From: Phytophthora sp. 'mugwort'
Taxonomy: Eukaryota > Oomycota > Peronosporomycetes > Peronosporales > Peronosporaceae
NCBI GenBank assembly: GCA_033558025.1
Contig: JAUCEF010000006.1
Location: 2,976,001 to 3,040,000, forward strand
Direction of reading: 5' to 3'
DNA length: 64,000 nt
Part shown: piece after piece, positions 24,780 through 36,776 of the stretch
How the letters are laid out: each line of letters starts with the position of its first letter
How positions within the stretch are numbered: the first letter of the stretch is position 1
Notes under the pieces: generated by a model
The model's input: the letters and a program-made list of their open reading frames with translations, nothing else
Database searches by the model: none
Told to the model about the DNA's origin: nothing
Made by a program: the position numbers and the translations under genes

Positions 24780-27420
24780 ACTTCCTTCACGAAGCCGTGT
24801 TGTTGCCGCCGGCAATCACGCCTTGATGTATGCCGTGGGTACATCGGCCTGGCGTACGTGTATGCCCATTTGGGCCGCCAATGCAGGGAAAACACGAATG
24901 GGGTTAATCATGCCACTGGGGCGTAAGTTTCGAAATAGTCCTTCAAAACCTCTTAGTGGAGCCCTGGGCGCAAGGTTGTGCCTTTAGTTGCTCGACTTCC
25001 CCGGGTTTGTTCTCTTGAGTCGAAAAATAAATGACGATCCGATTGTGTGTGCCCCGGGCAGTGGCTGAACTAGATCGAACGTTCTCGTTTGCTTGATGAG
25101 CCTCGAATTTCTCTTCGAAGCCTTTCCCACAAACATCATTTAGTTGACACTAGGGATCCTTCAAATTCATAGGTTGGTTTATTACGTCCCGTAATTCTAC
25201 GTGGGCAGTGATGAGGGCCAAATTGACCTCACGATTTAAAAAATGCGTTCTGACGGTCTGTGGCGGGCCACAACCGTTAATCGCAGCCAACTGAGGCGGG
25301 CTAACCGACGGACCGGTGGAGAGCTTTGGTCGCTTACAAGGTCTTCAACGCCATCTAGCTCAGGCATCGCGACCGGCGTCTCGTTTTCGGCGACGACTCT
25401 CGGTGTGTCCTCGCGAGGTCTCCGGTAGGTGCGAAAGCGGAGTTCTCGGACACAATATTTCGGCTGATGAATTATCGTCCAGATGCATATACCAAAATCC
25501 TTTCAGCTAAAGATCAGCGCCTATAAGGACGTAAGTTCTTCTTTCAGATCGGAAGTTCTGAGGTTTTGCTCGCTGGTTAGCCGGGGCGAACACAACGCAT
25601 CGTTGATCATACATGTTGACCAACCGCAAATCTTGCTTCTTACCCCATACTTTTCTCGAGCGGGTTTTGCTCTTCGTCTCCTCTCGACAAAACACGATTC
25701 CAAGAGAGTACACGCACTTCGAGCCACAAATTACCGCACATTGTAAGGCAGCTCATCCTGCAGCACGAGGGCTCGACTGCATCAGCAGTGGTTCGATATG
25801 TCCGCTCAACCACTCCATTTTGGTAATATACTTCCGTCTAGGATTTTCTCTCCGTCGCCAGCCCTTCATCATCGCAAACTATACGAAATGAATTTGATGC
25901 GAAATCGCCGCCATTATCCGAACGGTAAACTATTAATGCTTCGGTTTTGCCGAAAGGGCGATTGGCATTACTCATATAGGTTTGAGACATCTCGTGGCTT
26001 CGCTCTTCCCCTGCATGAAGTAGACAGTTGTGAGTCCTTTCCACTTCTTAGCTTATATTAGCGATTGCAGTTGTAACTTCGCTGAAGAGGGCCTGTGATA
26101 TCTTCACAACAAAATTCATCTTGAGGAACTAGAGTACGCGATGATTATTGAGGTGCTGAAGGGCGACTGACCTTACTCCACGCACTTCACACGATTTTGA
26201 CGGGGCGAGTGGATTAACGCTAGTCGGGCCTTGACAGCTGACTTTGAGAAGTCAACGATGGATCGGTAGTTTAAATGATCCAGTCGTATGTGCCATCGTC
26301 TATCTAATTTGGATGAAAAGCGGCGACTGATACATATGCACAGTTTCTCGCAAACAGGTTTATCATAAAGCAATCACTCCTTGTCAGTGACTCCATTTTG
26401 ATTCCATCATTAATTAGCTTCTTCCCTGAGATCAATGCGTGAGCGAAGCCGGCGACGACGACAACATTATTCAGCACTCTTATATTAACTCGATTGACGA
26501 CCATCTTTCCCTTATTTTCACATACCAACCTACCATTGACAATCTTAACTGCGTGAGGCTCTTTGCTTTTCGGTGATATGGCAATGTCGAACCAGATTTT
26601 GTTACCGGGGCATCATCCGAAACCCCAGGGTCAAATACGATACCCATGTTCCGTGGCGCCTCTGTCGCAAGGAACGCGATCTATTCCTTCCGTCGTCATC
26701 TCTTACATGATTTTGCACTTGGTTTGACGATTGAGGCTTTGAGACTTGATCGCGAGCAGCATGTACCAGGAGCCTGTTTGTAGACCACGTACTTATCATG
26801 TTACCCGACATATCGCCGCACGTACGTACCAAAGCAAGCTTTGAATAGCCATGGCGTCTGTTTTACCCGTCTCCATTCAAACTCTGGACCTTTAAGCTGG
26901 ATAGCGCGTTTCTTTCTTTGTCAGGCGAGTCGAAGCTGGTATTGTGGATAAACAGTTAGGGTCGCTTGGTGTATACAGCTCCGCCATGGTCTTCTCCATC
27001 TCGCGCAACGGGCGACTCGAGTCTTCGCGAATTATTATCATTATCTTATCGGAGTGTTTGCGCCACACGTTCGTGACGAATGAGCTGGGTCTAGGTTATC
27101 TGTGCCGTACGTTTTCAATCCGTCTAGCGACGCGGCAGCGACCATATCGCGGAGACGAAGGGAATACTCCTGTACATCTCGCTGGACTTCTTCCTCACCG
27201 AAGCAAACATGACTCCAGCCTGTTGCTTTGACAGATTGACGCCGAACACAACCTGAAGCGCTCGCGAATGCTGGTCCTAGAGCGACCTCGGCCGTCGCAT
27301 AGGTTAGCTATGTACATCTGGCTGTCAACACCGCGGGATGCTGAAAGATCAATGCAGTCTTCATACCCTCGGGGAAGCGAATGTCGTGAGGTCTTCATGC
27401 ATGGCCAATACAGCCTGGAA
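24780..27420 (-). mobile_element. Decayed Ty1/copia element, minus strand, truncated in RT
   Basis: Read from about 27.4 kb downward there are gag-like pieces, then HALISGKKLINDGIKMES (about 26,430), the GAG-pre-integrase motif RWHIRLDHLNYRSI (about 26,290), the integrase block YRSDNGGDF (about 25,930), the integrase C-terminal part with LKGFWYMHLDDNSS (about 25,490) and the start of the reverse transcriptase DYFETYAPVA (about 24,930). There are many stops and frameshifts. It stops within the polymerase and has no visible LTRs. Its sequence differs clearly from the + strand copia remnant and from the complete copia at 55.7-60.4 kb. Confidence 0.7.
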
Positions 27421-27589
27421 ACGTGTTAACACGTAGTCATGCCCGAATCAACTGCCCCTGACTCGTTAGAGCGCATCAAGATATCAAGATCAACACGTAC
27501 ATTAGAGCAGTGAAAAGCAACTGAGTGATTGGGAATCTCCTTAGACGTGACGAGAAGGATATAAAGAACTCCTTGTAGCGCGGCAAGGC

Positions 27590-28990
27590 GTCGTCAATGA
27601 CAAAGAGGACGGGGGGGGAGAAGGGCCAAATAGCCAACCCGGAGGCACGTCGCATTATTCGGACGGCTATTCCGCACAATCTATCAGTTATTGCGATATA
27701 CAGCCTGCTATGTCGTCCTAGCAAGCCTACGGGCTATAGGTGCTGCGTAAGATCCACTATATCACGTACGAGAAGCGCAAACTTACCCCAGCCATCAAGC
27801 CCACCACGATAAGGCAAGGGTGCTTTTGTGGAGCGTCACGCTGGTAAGCTGGTGTTCTGGCGGCGTGTAGTTTTCACAGATGAGAAGAAATTTAATCTGG
27901 ACGACCCTGATGGGTTCCGTTACTATTGTCATGACTTGCGAGATGAGCCATAATTTCATGTCGAAGAGAAGACGGTGAACGGTGGAGGAAGCGTCACGAT
28001 TTGGGCAGGGGTGAATTGGCGTGGTAATATTGTGAATTCCGGCTATGTTTACACAGCTGGGTTGGTTGGTGGAATCGTCCGAGCAATCGACAGACGTTTC
28101 CCATTGGTCGAATTAATTTGACCTCCACCCGTATTGGTTATCTCCGTTGTGACTCCCGCTACCGCGCTGTACCATCGCTCCATCTGGATGTGGCTCTCGT
28201 GATGTTTCACTGTGGCTCTCGCGCTGCCTCGCTGTGGCTCTCGCTGCGGCTCTTGCGCTGCTTCACTGCGACCCTCGCACTATATCGATGTGGCAATCTT
28301 GCGTTGTCGCTGTGGAGCTCTTGCGTTAACGCTGTAGCCCCCTTGCGTCGCCGCTGTAATTCGCGGGTTTACTGTGCCCCCAGCCACTACTGGAGTTCGC
28401 TGATTCGGTGTTGTTCCGTGTGACGTGAACCTGCCGCTGGTTCTGTGCCATTTGCATGCTCCCAGCGGCCCGTGTGAATCTCAAACACTCTCTATGTTGC
28501 ATATGCTATTTAGTGGCTGGGCGATTGGCCGCGCGATTCAATTAATCGCCCAGGGAAATCTTGAGTAGAACCCACAATACCAAGCTGGTCTTTCTGAAGG
28601 GCACCCGAAAACTCTATCACGTACACGGAGACACTGAACGACAGTTTGCAGCCTTTATAAAAGATCTTAATCAAGGATAGGCGATTTGACGCCGTTTTTC
28701 CAGCAAGATAACGCCTCAAAATACATTCGTCAAAGCTCACCAAGGCGTTTTCGCTGCTAGAACAATGAAACACTCTCGTGGCGGCCAGAGTCTTGATCTC
28801 AACATAGTTGAGATCCTGTGGGGTCTCCTGGCTCACCGAATATATGAAAATGGTCGACTACTAGACAAACCGCCGATTGGATCGAGCAGATCAAGCTCGA
28901 GTGGTCTCGCGTCGATCCGGCGTAAATAAAAAGTTGGTACGAAGCGTACCTAAAAGTTTGGAAGCAGCACGGTTGCTGGAACGAGCTCAT
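27590..28990 (+). pseudogene. Tc1/mariner-type transposase pseudogene
   Basis: The DDE/D transposase can be followed in pieces: a helix-turn-helix-like start (27,600-27,800), [20 protein letters not shown] (about 27,865-27,925, first catalytic Asp), GGGSVTIWAGVNWRG (about 27,982-28,025), then after an interruption KLVFLKGTRKL (about 28,580), FFQQDNAS (about 28,694, second Asp) and SLDLNIVEILWG (about 28,790, third acidic residue). Several frameshifts and stops are present. A ~550-bp insertion separates WRG from TKLVFL. I could not define its terminal inverted repeats. Confidence 0.75.
28029..28578. mobile_element. ~550-bp insertion inside the mariner pseudogene
   Basis: The transposase reading breaks after cgtggtaat and resumes with accaagctg; joining the two gives WRGNTKLVFL, the expected protein sequence. 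The inserted DNA begins ATTGTG and ends CACAAT, a 6-bp terminal inversion that overlaps a possible AAT duplication. Inside are degenerate GTGGCTCTC/GCGCTGC repeats (about 28,170-28,350) and a 10-bp inverted repeat CTGGGCGATT/AATCGCCCAG (about 28,515-28,555). No coding capacity is recognisable. A miniature inverted-repeat element is the simplest reading. Confidence 0.5.
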
Positions 28991-29415
28991 AAAAAAAATA
29001 TACAGGCTACTAGTGCGCTTCGGATGCAGGCCACCACAGTGCGGTTATAAATTTTGACCCGACCCAAATCGTGTTTTTTGCCGAATGCTCTCGACCAACA
29101 TTAGCATTCTTGGTTTTGCTTTTTGCATTTGTTTCCTATCGCTTTAAAACGTCTCTTGGGCGCTTAGTGAGTGGGAAAAGCTCCAGCGTCGACTCGAGGA
29201 AGCCAATTTTCAGGTATGGTTATAATTTCGGCGCGCACTGTCTACTTTGTGCCGCCGGCGTAACATTCTGCCAATATTTGTCTTTCTAAATGTACATAAA
29301 TTTTATGCATATATGACACACTGTTTAATTCAGATGTTTTGTATTTAATTGATTAAAATCCGGTTGAAATAAAAACCTAAATGTCTAGTTTGGATTTTTG
29401 AGTTTGACAAAAGCC
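28991..29415. other. AT-rich flank left of the inverted repeat
   Basis: This is AT-rich sequence between the mariner remnant and the outer end of the left palindrome arm. I see no gene. It now supplies the upstream DNA of the left lectin/TerD-like gene copy. Confidence 0.5.
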
Positions 29416-29468
29416 AAAATGCTACGTTGAAGTGAGCCCGAAACGGCCCCATACTCACGACTGTGGCA

Positions 29469-32400
29469 ATGAGTCTCTCGGGGCGACGGCAGACTCTGTT
29501 GAGTATCTACGGAGCTGTCAATGGTGATAAAAAGAAGCCGCAGCGTCCGCATACCAGCTCCACACGCGTGCAACAAAAAGGCAGCGCTGCTAGTGGCCTG
29601 CGTCGTCCTACACCTTTCGTCCGCACTGACAGTACCGAGCGGCAAGATACAGACAAAGGAGAAGCTAAGCGACATACGGAAAACCAACCAACTCCATCTG
29701 CGGTAACGCCTATTGCATCACCACCGAAACCCCATAAGCGTCATGTGCAAGGTAGCAAAGAAGCAGGTGAACCGGAACCCGCCACTCCAAGGTTTGTGTA
29801 GTCAATTGTAGCTAAAACGCAGTCTGTTTGAAGAGTGATACCGTGGACTGTATTACAGAGAGGGAGGAAGAAGAACGATCGCAATGACAGATGAAAATGC
29901 TGTAACTATCCCCAAAGGTGCCACTGGCATTGCTGCAACCAGGGACAGCGCCGTCATTTCGCTCTACGGAGACGGATTTCTCGAGATTCCGCTGTCTGAT
30001 ATTTCCAAGGACCCAGAGGACGCGGACTCGTCTCGATTGCTCGGTAGGAGCGGGTTTTCTATCCGAATGCTGCTGTTCAAGGCTGCTGACACGGAAAAGC
30101 ACAAGACTAGAGTGTAAGGACTTGTCTTTTCTACGATGACCTCCTCCTTTCTCTAGCCAATATATCTTACGATAAACTTGATTGTCAATGCCAATCCGAT
30201 GTTTGGTGCTAGTGAGGCCGACGGAGCACGCCACAAAACACCAGAACTGGACGACTCAGGGGACTTTGTGCGGTGGCTCTGCTGTGGTAGCACAAACCGC
30301 AGTGTATTTGGCTGTTTTGCTAGCCTCGACGAAGACAGTGTGGTCGTACGCAAACCAGGTGGAGTCTCAAGCGTCTTTCGAGGTATGTTTTAGATACTGC
30401 AATAAGTAGAGTTCGCGATGACTTGGTCCTGACTTGCTGCGCTCTTTGTGCTGGTAAAGGACCAAGCGAGTCGACACCGAAATTGTTGTCAGCAAAACTT
30501 CGTGACGAGAGCTCGGAAGAGGACGAAACCACGTTTTCAATTTATGATCGTGGCGTGCTTCCTACATATCAAGAGAAAGGGGAAGACGGAGGGTGTCGTG
30601 TTCGCTGGCGGGGACTCGAGGGCTGGGTCAATAACTACGAGGTGCCTAGCAACCGCTGGGTCCATCTCCAAATGGTGTTTGACTGTCGATATCTCCAACT
30701 CATTTTTGACGATCAACTGGTGGATTGTGCGCGGATGGAGCGTATTCAAGTCTCGCAAAACACTGAAGCTCAGCGTGGAAGACGCGCGGGTGCTAGCTCT
30801 GCATGGGTCCAAGCTTCATCCAGCTCCAATTCGGTTTATGTAGGCGGCCACCCGTCATACGCAAAAAGTGTCCGCGATTGGCGTGCCAGAATCGGCTTCG
30901 TTGGACTGGTCTCTTCGTTTCAGTTATGGAAATTGCCACGTGACCAATTGCCAGTGCAGAGAAACTCTACCAGCGGGTCACGAGAGCTTCTCGTCTCCTT
31001 GATAGTGCCGGAAGTTGGTTGTGTGCGAGACAACTCGACCTTCGAAAACGTCGTAAATGTCCATCGAAACGTCTTCTGGCGCCCACACGCTCCTCCCATT
31101 TGGACACCAATTTCGCACACAGCAAGCGCATTCTCAGACGTCTCGACTCCCACACAAGGATCCGTCGTCTTACTGGCAAACGTTTTCGACGAAGCTCATT
31201 GTGACGTGAGAGTTGCAAGCCCCAAATCCTTCGAGAACCTTTTGCTGAGTATTGTGCAGTCTGGAGACACTCGAGTAGTGATTGAGTATGCCGCAGAGTT
31301 TAGCGTCCAGCGAAGTCATGATCATGTTTGCCGGTCCCAAGCAGAATACGAGCAAAAAGTGAGTCTTTTTATTGCTGGAATCGAGCAAATGAGTCCTCTA
31401 CTTAGTGTTGTGGTGAGTTCAGGCGAATCTCGTCCACCAATCGGTTTCTTTGAGATTACAATGGAACTAACACGCGCTCCAGGCAGAAACCCCATTGTGG
31501 TACTGCTACATTCCATGAATTCTACTGGATGTTTCCCTAACGTGGGAGATGTCAAGAAAAAGATTGAGTCGATTGTGCTGTTCGAGGCGAAGCGATCTCC
31601 TGGTGAAGAAATCGAGATCCAAGCCTTCCGTCACTTGCTTGCGTTAGCTGGTCAGACACGACACAACAAAGAGCGAATATTCATCGAGTCGGTGATCAAC
31701 CGAAAAGTAGTTTTGACTGAACGAAAGGTGGCTGCTGAGTTCGAGAAGATCGGCTTCTTCTTTGCCTCTACAGAGCTACAGGAGGTTGTGAGCTACCTTA
31801 AACGTATCCAGGACAATTATTCCCGAACACATCGTCATCGTATGGATCATCTCCCAAGCTTGTCGATGCTTTCACCAACACCAACGGGGCTCTACACGCT
31901 TCCGTTTCTAAACACGCTACTAGTTTCTTGTACCAGGATGGGCGACAATGGTGGGTCGAGATCAGCCTGGCGTTTTGTTTGTATTCTCGTAGACTACGAT
32001 TTCCAGCTCGTTGATTTCATTCACGAAGGTTGTTCTGTGACGACACGAGGAGGTATCTCGTACCGTCCAGGCCACTCAATCTACAATGCCGTCGTGGACC
32101 GTGTACACGTCCGCCTTACAGCTTTATCGAACAAAATATTTTGTGTTCTCTTTTCTCTGCAGAAATATATTGCAGAAGACGAAGGCAGTGATCCTAGCGA
32201 CTCAGAGACCAGTCTAGACGTAAACCAGCTGTCACGAGTGCGAATTCAGATAGAAAACACGGAAGAGCATCACGTTTTAGGCATATTTGAGGCCAAACCT
32301 AATCGAGGATGTCGATGGTTTACTCTGGCTGCGGCCTATCGCTCAAAGAAGAAAAATCAATGGCAGCTCCAGGCCATCGGAGGGTGTGGAAATGCCACGT

Positions 32401-34832
32401 CGATCTACGCGAGCATCGACGAAGTCAACGTCTTGCTCGCGGAGCTGCGGATCATCCAGACGTATGAAATTCGAGTCTACTTCATCGAAACTGGCCGTGA
32501 CACGGAAACTGCAACAACGGAGAACCGCGAATGGGAAGAATTCGCTCGTCGGCTGGCAAAGAATATTCGTTTTGGTCGAAATGGCCGCATCGTGTTGGTT
32601 CCGATAGTGGCAAACGAGCGACTAGCGCTCAAGCTGCAAGAAGTGGAACACGAAATCGACGTCTACACGCACCGCAAGTCTGCGAGTCGGCCACTGCCCA
32701 CGATTCAGTCTGTGTATCGCTCCTTGCTGCGTCTTCTAGCTCAGCACGGGATCAAGGAATGTGTGCAGCAAAACCCATTCGTTCCTCAACACAAAAAGGT
32801 CAAGCGACATGTCGAATTTCGAGTCGTGAGTGCTCAAACCAATATTCCTGTTGAAAACGTGCACATTTTCATCGAGAAGCACCTCACGTCTGACACGCTG
32901 AGCTCGAATCTGGCCAAAAAGGTGCTGCCGACGCTTCTGATGGGGTCTCGACTGCTCTCGATTCGACGTCGACTGCAAATGAAGCGGGTGACTGCTATCA
33001 TACAAGACGTGGCTCAAACTTTTGTCACGAACTGCATCGCCCAGGCATCAAAGCGAGCAACGAGTGCGTTGAATCTGGATGTCAAGTTAATCTCCGTCGT
33101 ACGAGCCCGAGCGCTGGTGAGGAAAGTTCTGCGCCAGCGATACGAGATAATTAAAGGTGGCATTATGGAACGTGCTCGCAAGAGCGACCAAGCTCGAACC
33201 TATTCCCAAAGCGTCCCGAGTCGACTGCAAAAACAATTTACAAACTCATTAGTACTATCAGAATCTGAACGTGATTTACTTCAGCATTCCACACGACAGG
33301 AGCTAGCTGAGCTCGATCTTGTACGACGTGGAATTCCTGTACCGTTCGAGAAGGGGAATCCAATAGTGGACGAACGCGTTTTACTGGAAGAATGGAAGAG
33401 CAACAAGACCCAATTTGCGTCAGAGGATCACGTCCAAGACAACTCAAAGACGGATGAATTAAATGGGCAAAAACCTCTAGATAATTCAACAATTTCCGAG
33501 GAACCAATCGCTTCACTGCCAGAAGATCCTTCAACTGGGATGAGAAAGGATCAAAGACAATTGTTCGTGTCGGATAGTGAAGGAAGAACGACTTGTCGTC
33601 TAACACCTGGCAGCTATTCCCTCTACGTTTACCATCTCGACTACTTTGAATGGACATCACTTGTTGCAATCTACCCACCAATCTCCGTGTCGGGATTTTC
33701 TACTGGCCCCACCACTGCCACTTGTTCCGTCCAGGAAATCGTCATCCCGCTCGACGTGTATCAATGGACTTATGAGCTGCAGCTTGTGGATTATTTCCAT
33801 CCTCACATCCACATCAAAGTCGCTGGCATTCCACTTCAAATCACGGCCAACTGCAGCTCCGAACGACAAGTTGTCACGACGGACGCCAATGGATGCGCCA
33901 CGTGGGAGGTCAGTAAGGGGTTGTATACTGTCGACGTGCTCCGTGAATGCAGTTGCGTTCTCTACTCGGCTATGAAGCAGGTGGTAGTGGACGGCGGTCG
34001 CTATCGCACGTCGAGGACAATTTCGATGCCGGTGCTTCTCGGTGACGTCAAAGTGACCGTGATAGTAGCGACTGCAGTCACCAAAACAGACCCCACGACT
34101 TCCCATGTGGCAAACATTCGATTCCATGCTGCGAGTTCCGTTGGAACCATTGCGAGTGCTGCGGTAAGGAAACGACGTAATGCTACAAGAAGTCTGGACT
34201 GGACGGCGAAAGAAGAACGGAGTGATGGTCAAGTCTCGTCCGTGGGCAGCTCAAGAGCATTCAAACTGCGACTTGGCGCGTATCGTCTGGAAGTCACTTT
34301 GGCAAATTGTTTTCCACTGTCATTGCCGGCAAAAGTCACGTGGGCGAGCAGCAGAGTCCAAGCGAAAGATGGCAATCGATATCTCGCTGTCTTGAGCCCA
34401 ACGATCAGTGCCGAACGGACATTTCGCGTCCTTGTTTCAAATGTGGATGGCGTCCAGAGTCTGGATGTGATTCTCGAAGTGTGGAAGGAGGAAACGAGGA
34501 TTGGACAGGTTTGGAGACAATACTCGGATGGTTGCGTCGGCCATGCAGAGCTAGAGACCGTCCAGAGCCTCGAAGGATGCGAGTATCAGTCTTTATTACT
34601 GCACTGTCAGGCAGGATTTACATACAAATGCATCGTGGCGTCGAATCGATGGATGACCCCGTGCTCACGTCCTCACGTGCAGATTTACTCGTATGCGGGG
34701 CTTATTTACCAGTGCTCGGAACCGCCTTCAATCGATGACTTGTACTGGCACGTCTGTTCCTGGGAAGCAAATGGATCACTAATCTCCACTAATTCTTCTA
34801 TGAGTTTAGCATACCTATCTTTTTCCACCTGA
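29469..34832 (+). CDS. Large lectin-like/TerD-like protein, left copy
   Basis: Four exons, 29469-29791, 29859-30111, 30157-30382 and 30460-34832, encode about 1,724 residues; introns are 67, 45 and 77 bp and the joined frame is open. The N-terminus (~110 residues) is basic and Pro/Thr-rich. Residues ~125-420 look like a concanavalin/laminin-G sandwich (GDGFLEIPL; NRWVHLQMVFDCRYLQLIFD). Residues ~765-912 resemble a TerD domain: FVCILVDYDFQLVDF, the Gly/His-rich GGISYRPGHSI, then AAAYRSKKKNQWQLQAIGG. After a helical stretch come beta-sandwich segments like carboxypeptidase-regulatory folds (TCRLTPGSYSLYVY). No signal peptide or membrane helix is evident. Domain names are from pattern recognition only; function is unknown. 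The short 45-bp intron with GTGTAA donor is the least certain join. It is convergent with an almost identical copy at 39,597-44,960. Confidence 0.8.
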
Positions 34833-35172
34833 CGCAGTGAGATCCCGAGAAACTCGTCGTGGGCACGAAAAGCAGCTGGGTTAATCTAGGGCTCCGATCC
34901 CCACATTTCTACAGTTAGATATGTTATGGATGAATAACATTGTCTCTCCGACCAAACTTGATCATAGTATGGTGCATATTAGCCAATCCGATTCTTCTCC
35001 GATTCGTCTTAGCCAATGAAAACCAGCTTCAAAGTTTTCGGCGAGTCAAATCGCTTCATTTTGTTCAGTTTCATCCAATAAAACGTGAATAGAGGTTGCA
35101 ATCGGAAGTAGAGCGATTCCGACGTATCTGGTCGGATCTGATGCTCAGATATGTGTATCGTGCTACAAACGT
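34833..35172. other. Noncoding stretch between the gene and the Crypton fragment (left arm)
   Basis: AT-richer DNA containing repeated CCAAT/ATTGG-like motifs (for example near 34,982, 35,011, 35,074 and 35,217). It is probably the 3' flank of the gene plus the 5' region of the Crypton. The mirror copy is 39,257-39,596. No gene is seen. Confidence 0.45.
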
Positions 35173-36776
35173 GTGCTCTGCCACGTATCATTCGCATATT
35201 TTTTGACGCCTCTCCGACCAATAACGACGAGCCTGAACGACTTGAAGCTCGCCAACACCAAGTGCGCGCGAGCGACGGCCATGAAGGCGTTCGAGCGCTT
35301 CCTCTTCGCTCAGAGCACGGGCATGGAGCATGTCAGGGCTTTGGTTGTCGCGGACCCAAGTCGCGCAGGCGGTATTCTAGTGACGCTGATGGACAAGTTT
35401 GGCGTGTCCTAGCATTTCACGCAGGAGCACGGGGGGGGGCAGCTCCTGGACAAGTATCCCGTCCAAAGCGGCACTGTAGCACGGCAGCTGCTGAGCGTGG
35501 GGCGCACGCTTGAGCAGCACTGCATCAAGCGCGAAAGTGGTGGTATGGTGGAGTGGATCCACTGAATTTCAGTAGGATCCCAACTCACACGCACTGCACC
35601 CAGACACCGACTAACGGAGGGGATGCTCCGACGGCTGTGTTGTCGCTGAGTGGTTCACCTTGTGTACCCGTCGGCGGGCTGGTACTGCTCTCTCGTTGAT
35701 ACGAGATGCGCACTTGGCGGGCCTTGGATGTCCTTGTGGGGACTTGGGAGGGGTGGATCTGCACGGGTATTCCTGCGCCCGAGATCCGGTGTGGTTTGGT
35801 CTTGAGCTCTTTGCGTAGACCTTGTGGATCTGTAATAGAAATACGAGATCCGGAGTTGTTCCTTCTTGAGGTGTCCTTGCTCCTTATCGGAGCTGTCCTT
35901 GTTTCTTTACGATGCTTGCTGCCTCCAATAGCGGGATCTTGAGAGAGAGGGGGGGGGGGAGAAACCAAAGGGCGAGCGCGACCTGGCCAAGCTATCCAGG
36001 GGCTGCCACGTGTGCAGGAAGATCGCCAAAGTTTAGACTTGGTCTATGTTTGGGGCCAATAGAAATCGCCTATACTATAGTTAAGTCTGTCTTCCAGTGC
36101 AAATTCAGTTCTGATTTATACCTTAGCATATCTATCTTCGGATCCCATCCCAAAACCTATCCTACGGACTACTTATAACCCAGGATCCCATCTCTGACCT
36201 ATTCCTGGCCACCCGTCTCCACTCTACCTCCCTTTAGCTACGGATCTTCAATCCGGTGTGCACTAAACTGATCGGATCTAATACTTAGACCTCACCCCCA
36301 CCGGACGGATTTAGGGTCCGTACCATATACAGACCTGGCGTGTCGCATGGTCTGGATCCATCACGTTGACGCTGTTATGGCTGCCGCTGGCGACGTGGAT
36401 CTTCCGGCTGTCAACTTCCATCCTATCCGGATCTGCAATACCACAGTGGATTTGTCAAGAAGGCGGTTACATGCACGAAGGAGGATCTCAAGAAGATGAC
36501 AAGGTATCTGTATTCAGCGGCTTGCTGCGCTTCTGACTACCAATATGTAGCTCTGTTATGCCTCTGGTGGCACCTCTTTTGCAGCTCTTCGGACCTGACC
36601 TTCGTTCGGAAGCAGCAGCTCTCTCCATAGGTGCTAGCGGCGTGTTCTTCATCCGCTTCATCCGCATGAAGCCGTCTGGCACTGTCGATCTTCCCCGATG
36701 ATGACATCGCGACTTGTCCGCTGCTGGCGCTTGCGCTGGCTTTGACCACCCATGAGTCACCGTGGGCAGCGCTCTT
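35173..36776 (+). pseudogene. Truncated copy of Crypton 1 in the left arm
   Basis: 35,173-35,558 encodes the N-terminal part (AMKAFERFLFAQSTGMEHV, then TLMDKFG) and 36,445-36,776 the arginine-box part (FVKKAVTCTKEDLKK; LWWHLFCSSSDL), with the 886-bp insertion between them. The reading ends at the inner junction of the arm (position 36,776), in the middle of the codons for Ala-Leu-Phe. The rest of the recombinase (His-x-x-Arg and Tyr) is absent from this copy. It is the inverted duplicate of the right-arm part of Crypton 1. Confidence 0.8.
35559..36444 (-). mobile_element. 886-bp insertion in Crypton 1, left-arm copy
   Basis: The Crypton reading is interrupted exactly between two copies of AGTGGAT (35,552-35,558 and 36,445-36,451), a 7-bp candidate target-site duplication. 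The inserted DNA has a 127-codon open frame on the minus strand (35,585-35,968; Pro/Ser/Thr-rich, no domain recognised), an 11-base G run and several GGATCC-type motifs. In minus orientation it looks like the 5' part of a retrotransposon (LTR-like noncoding region, then a gag-like start), but I could not classify it. Confidence 0.6.

Larger units (their letters stand above)
29416..36776. repeat. Left arm of a giant inverted repeat (7,361 bp)
   Basis: Every position x in this arm corresponds to position 74,429 minus x on the opposite strand in the right arm (37,653-45,013). I found only four substitutions while comparing (left positions 32,812, 36,523, 36,544 and 36,698) and no length change; even the 11-base and 9-base G runs have equal lengths. 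The arm carries a complete gene, a Crypton fragment and an 886-bp insertion. Homology stops at 29,416, though the next ~10 bases are weakly similar, and at 36,776. Confidence 0.97.

Noticed and set aside
28118..28423. 101-codon + strand open frame
   Set aside because: It is a translation of the degenerate GTGGCTCTC/GCGCTGC repeats within the insertion in the mariner pseudogene, not a gene.
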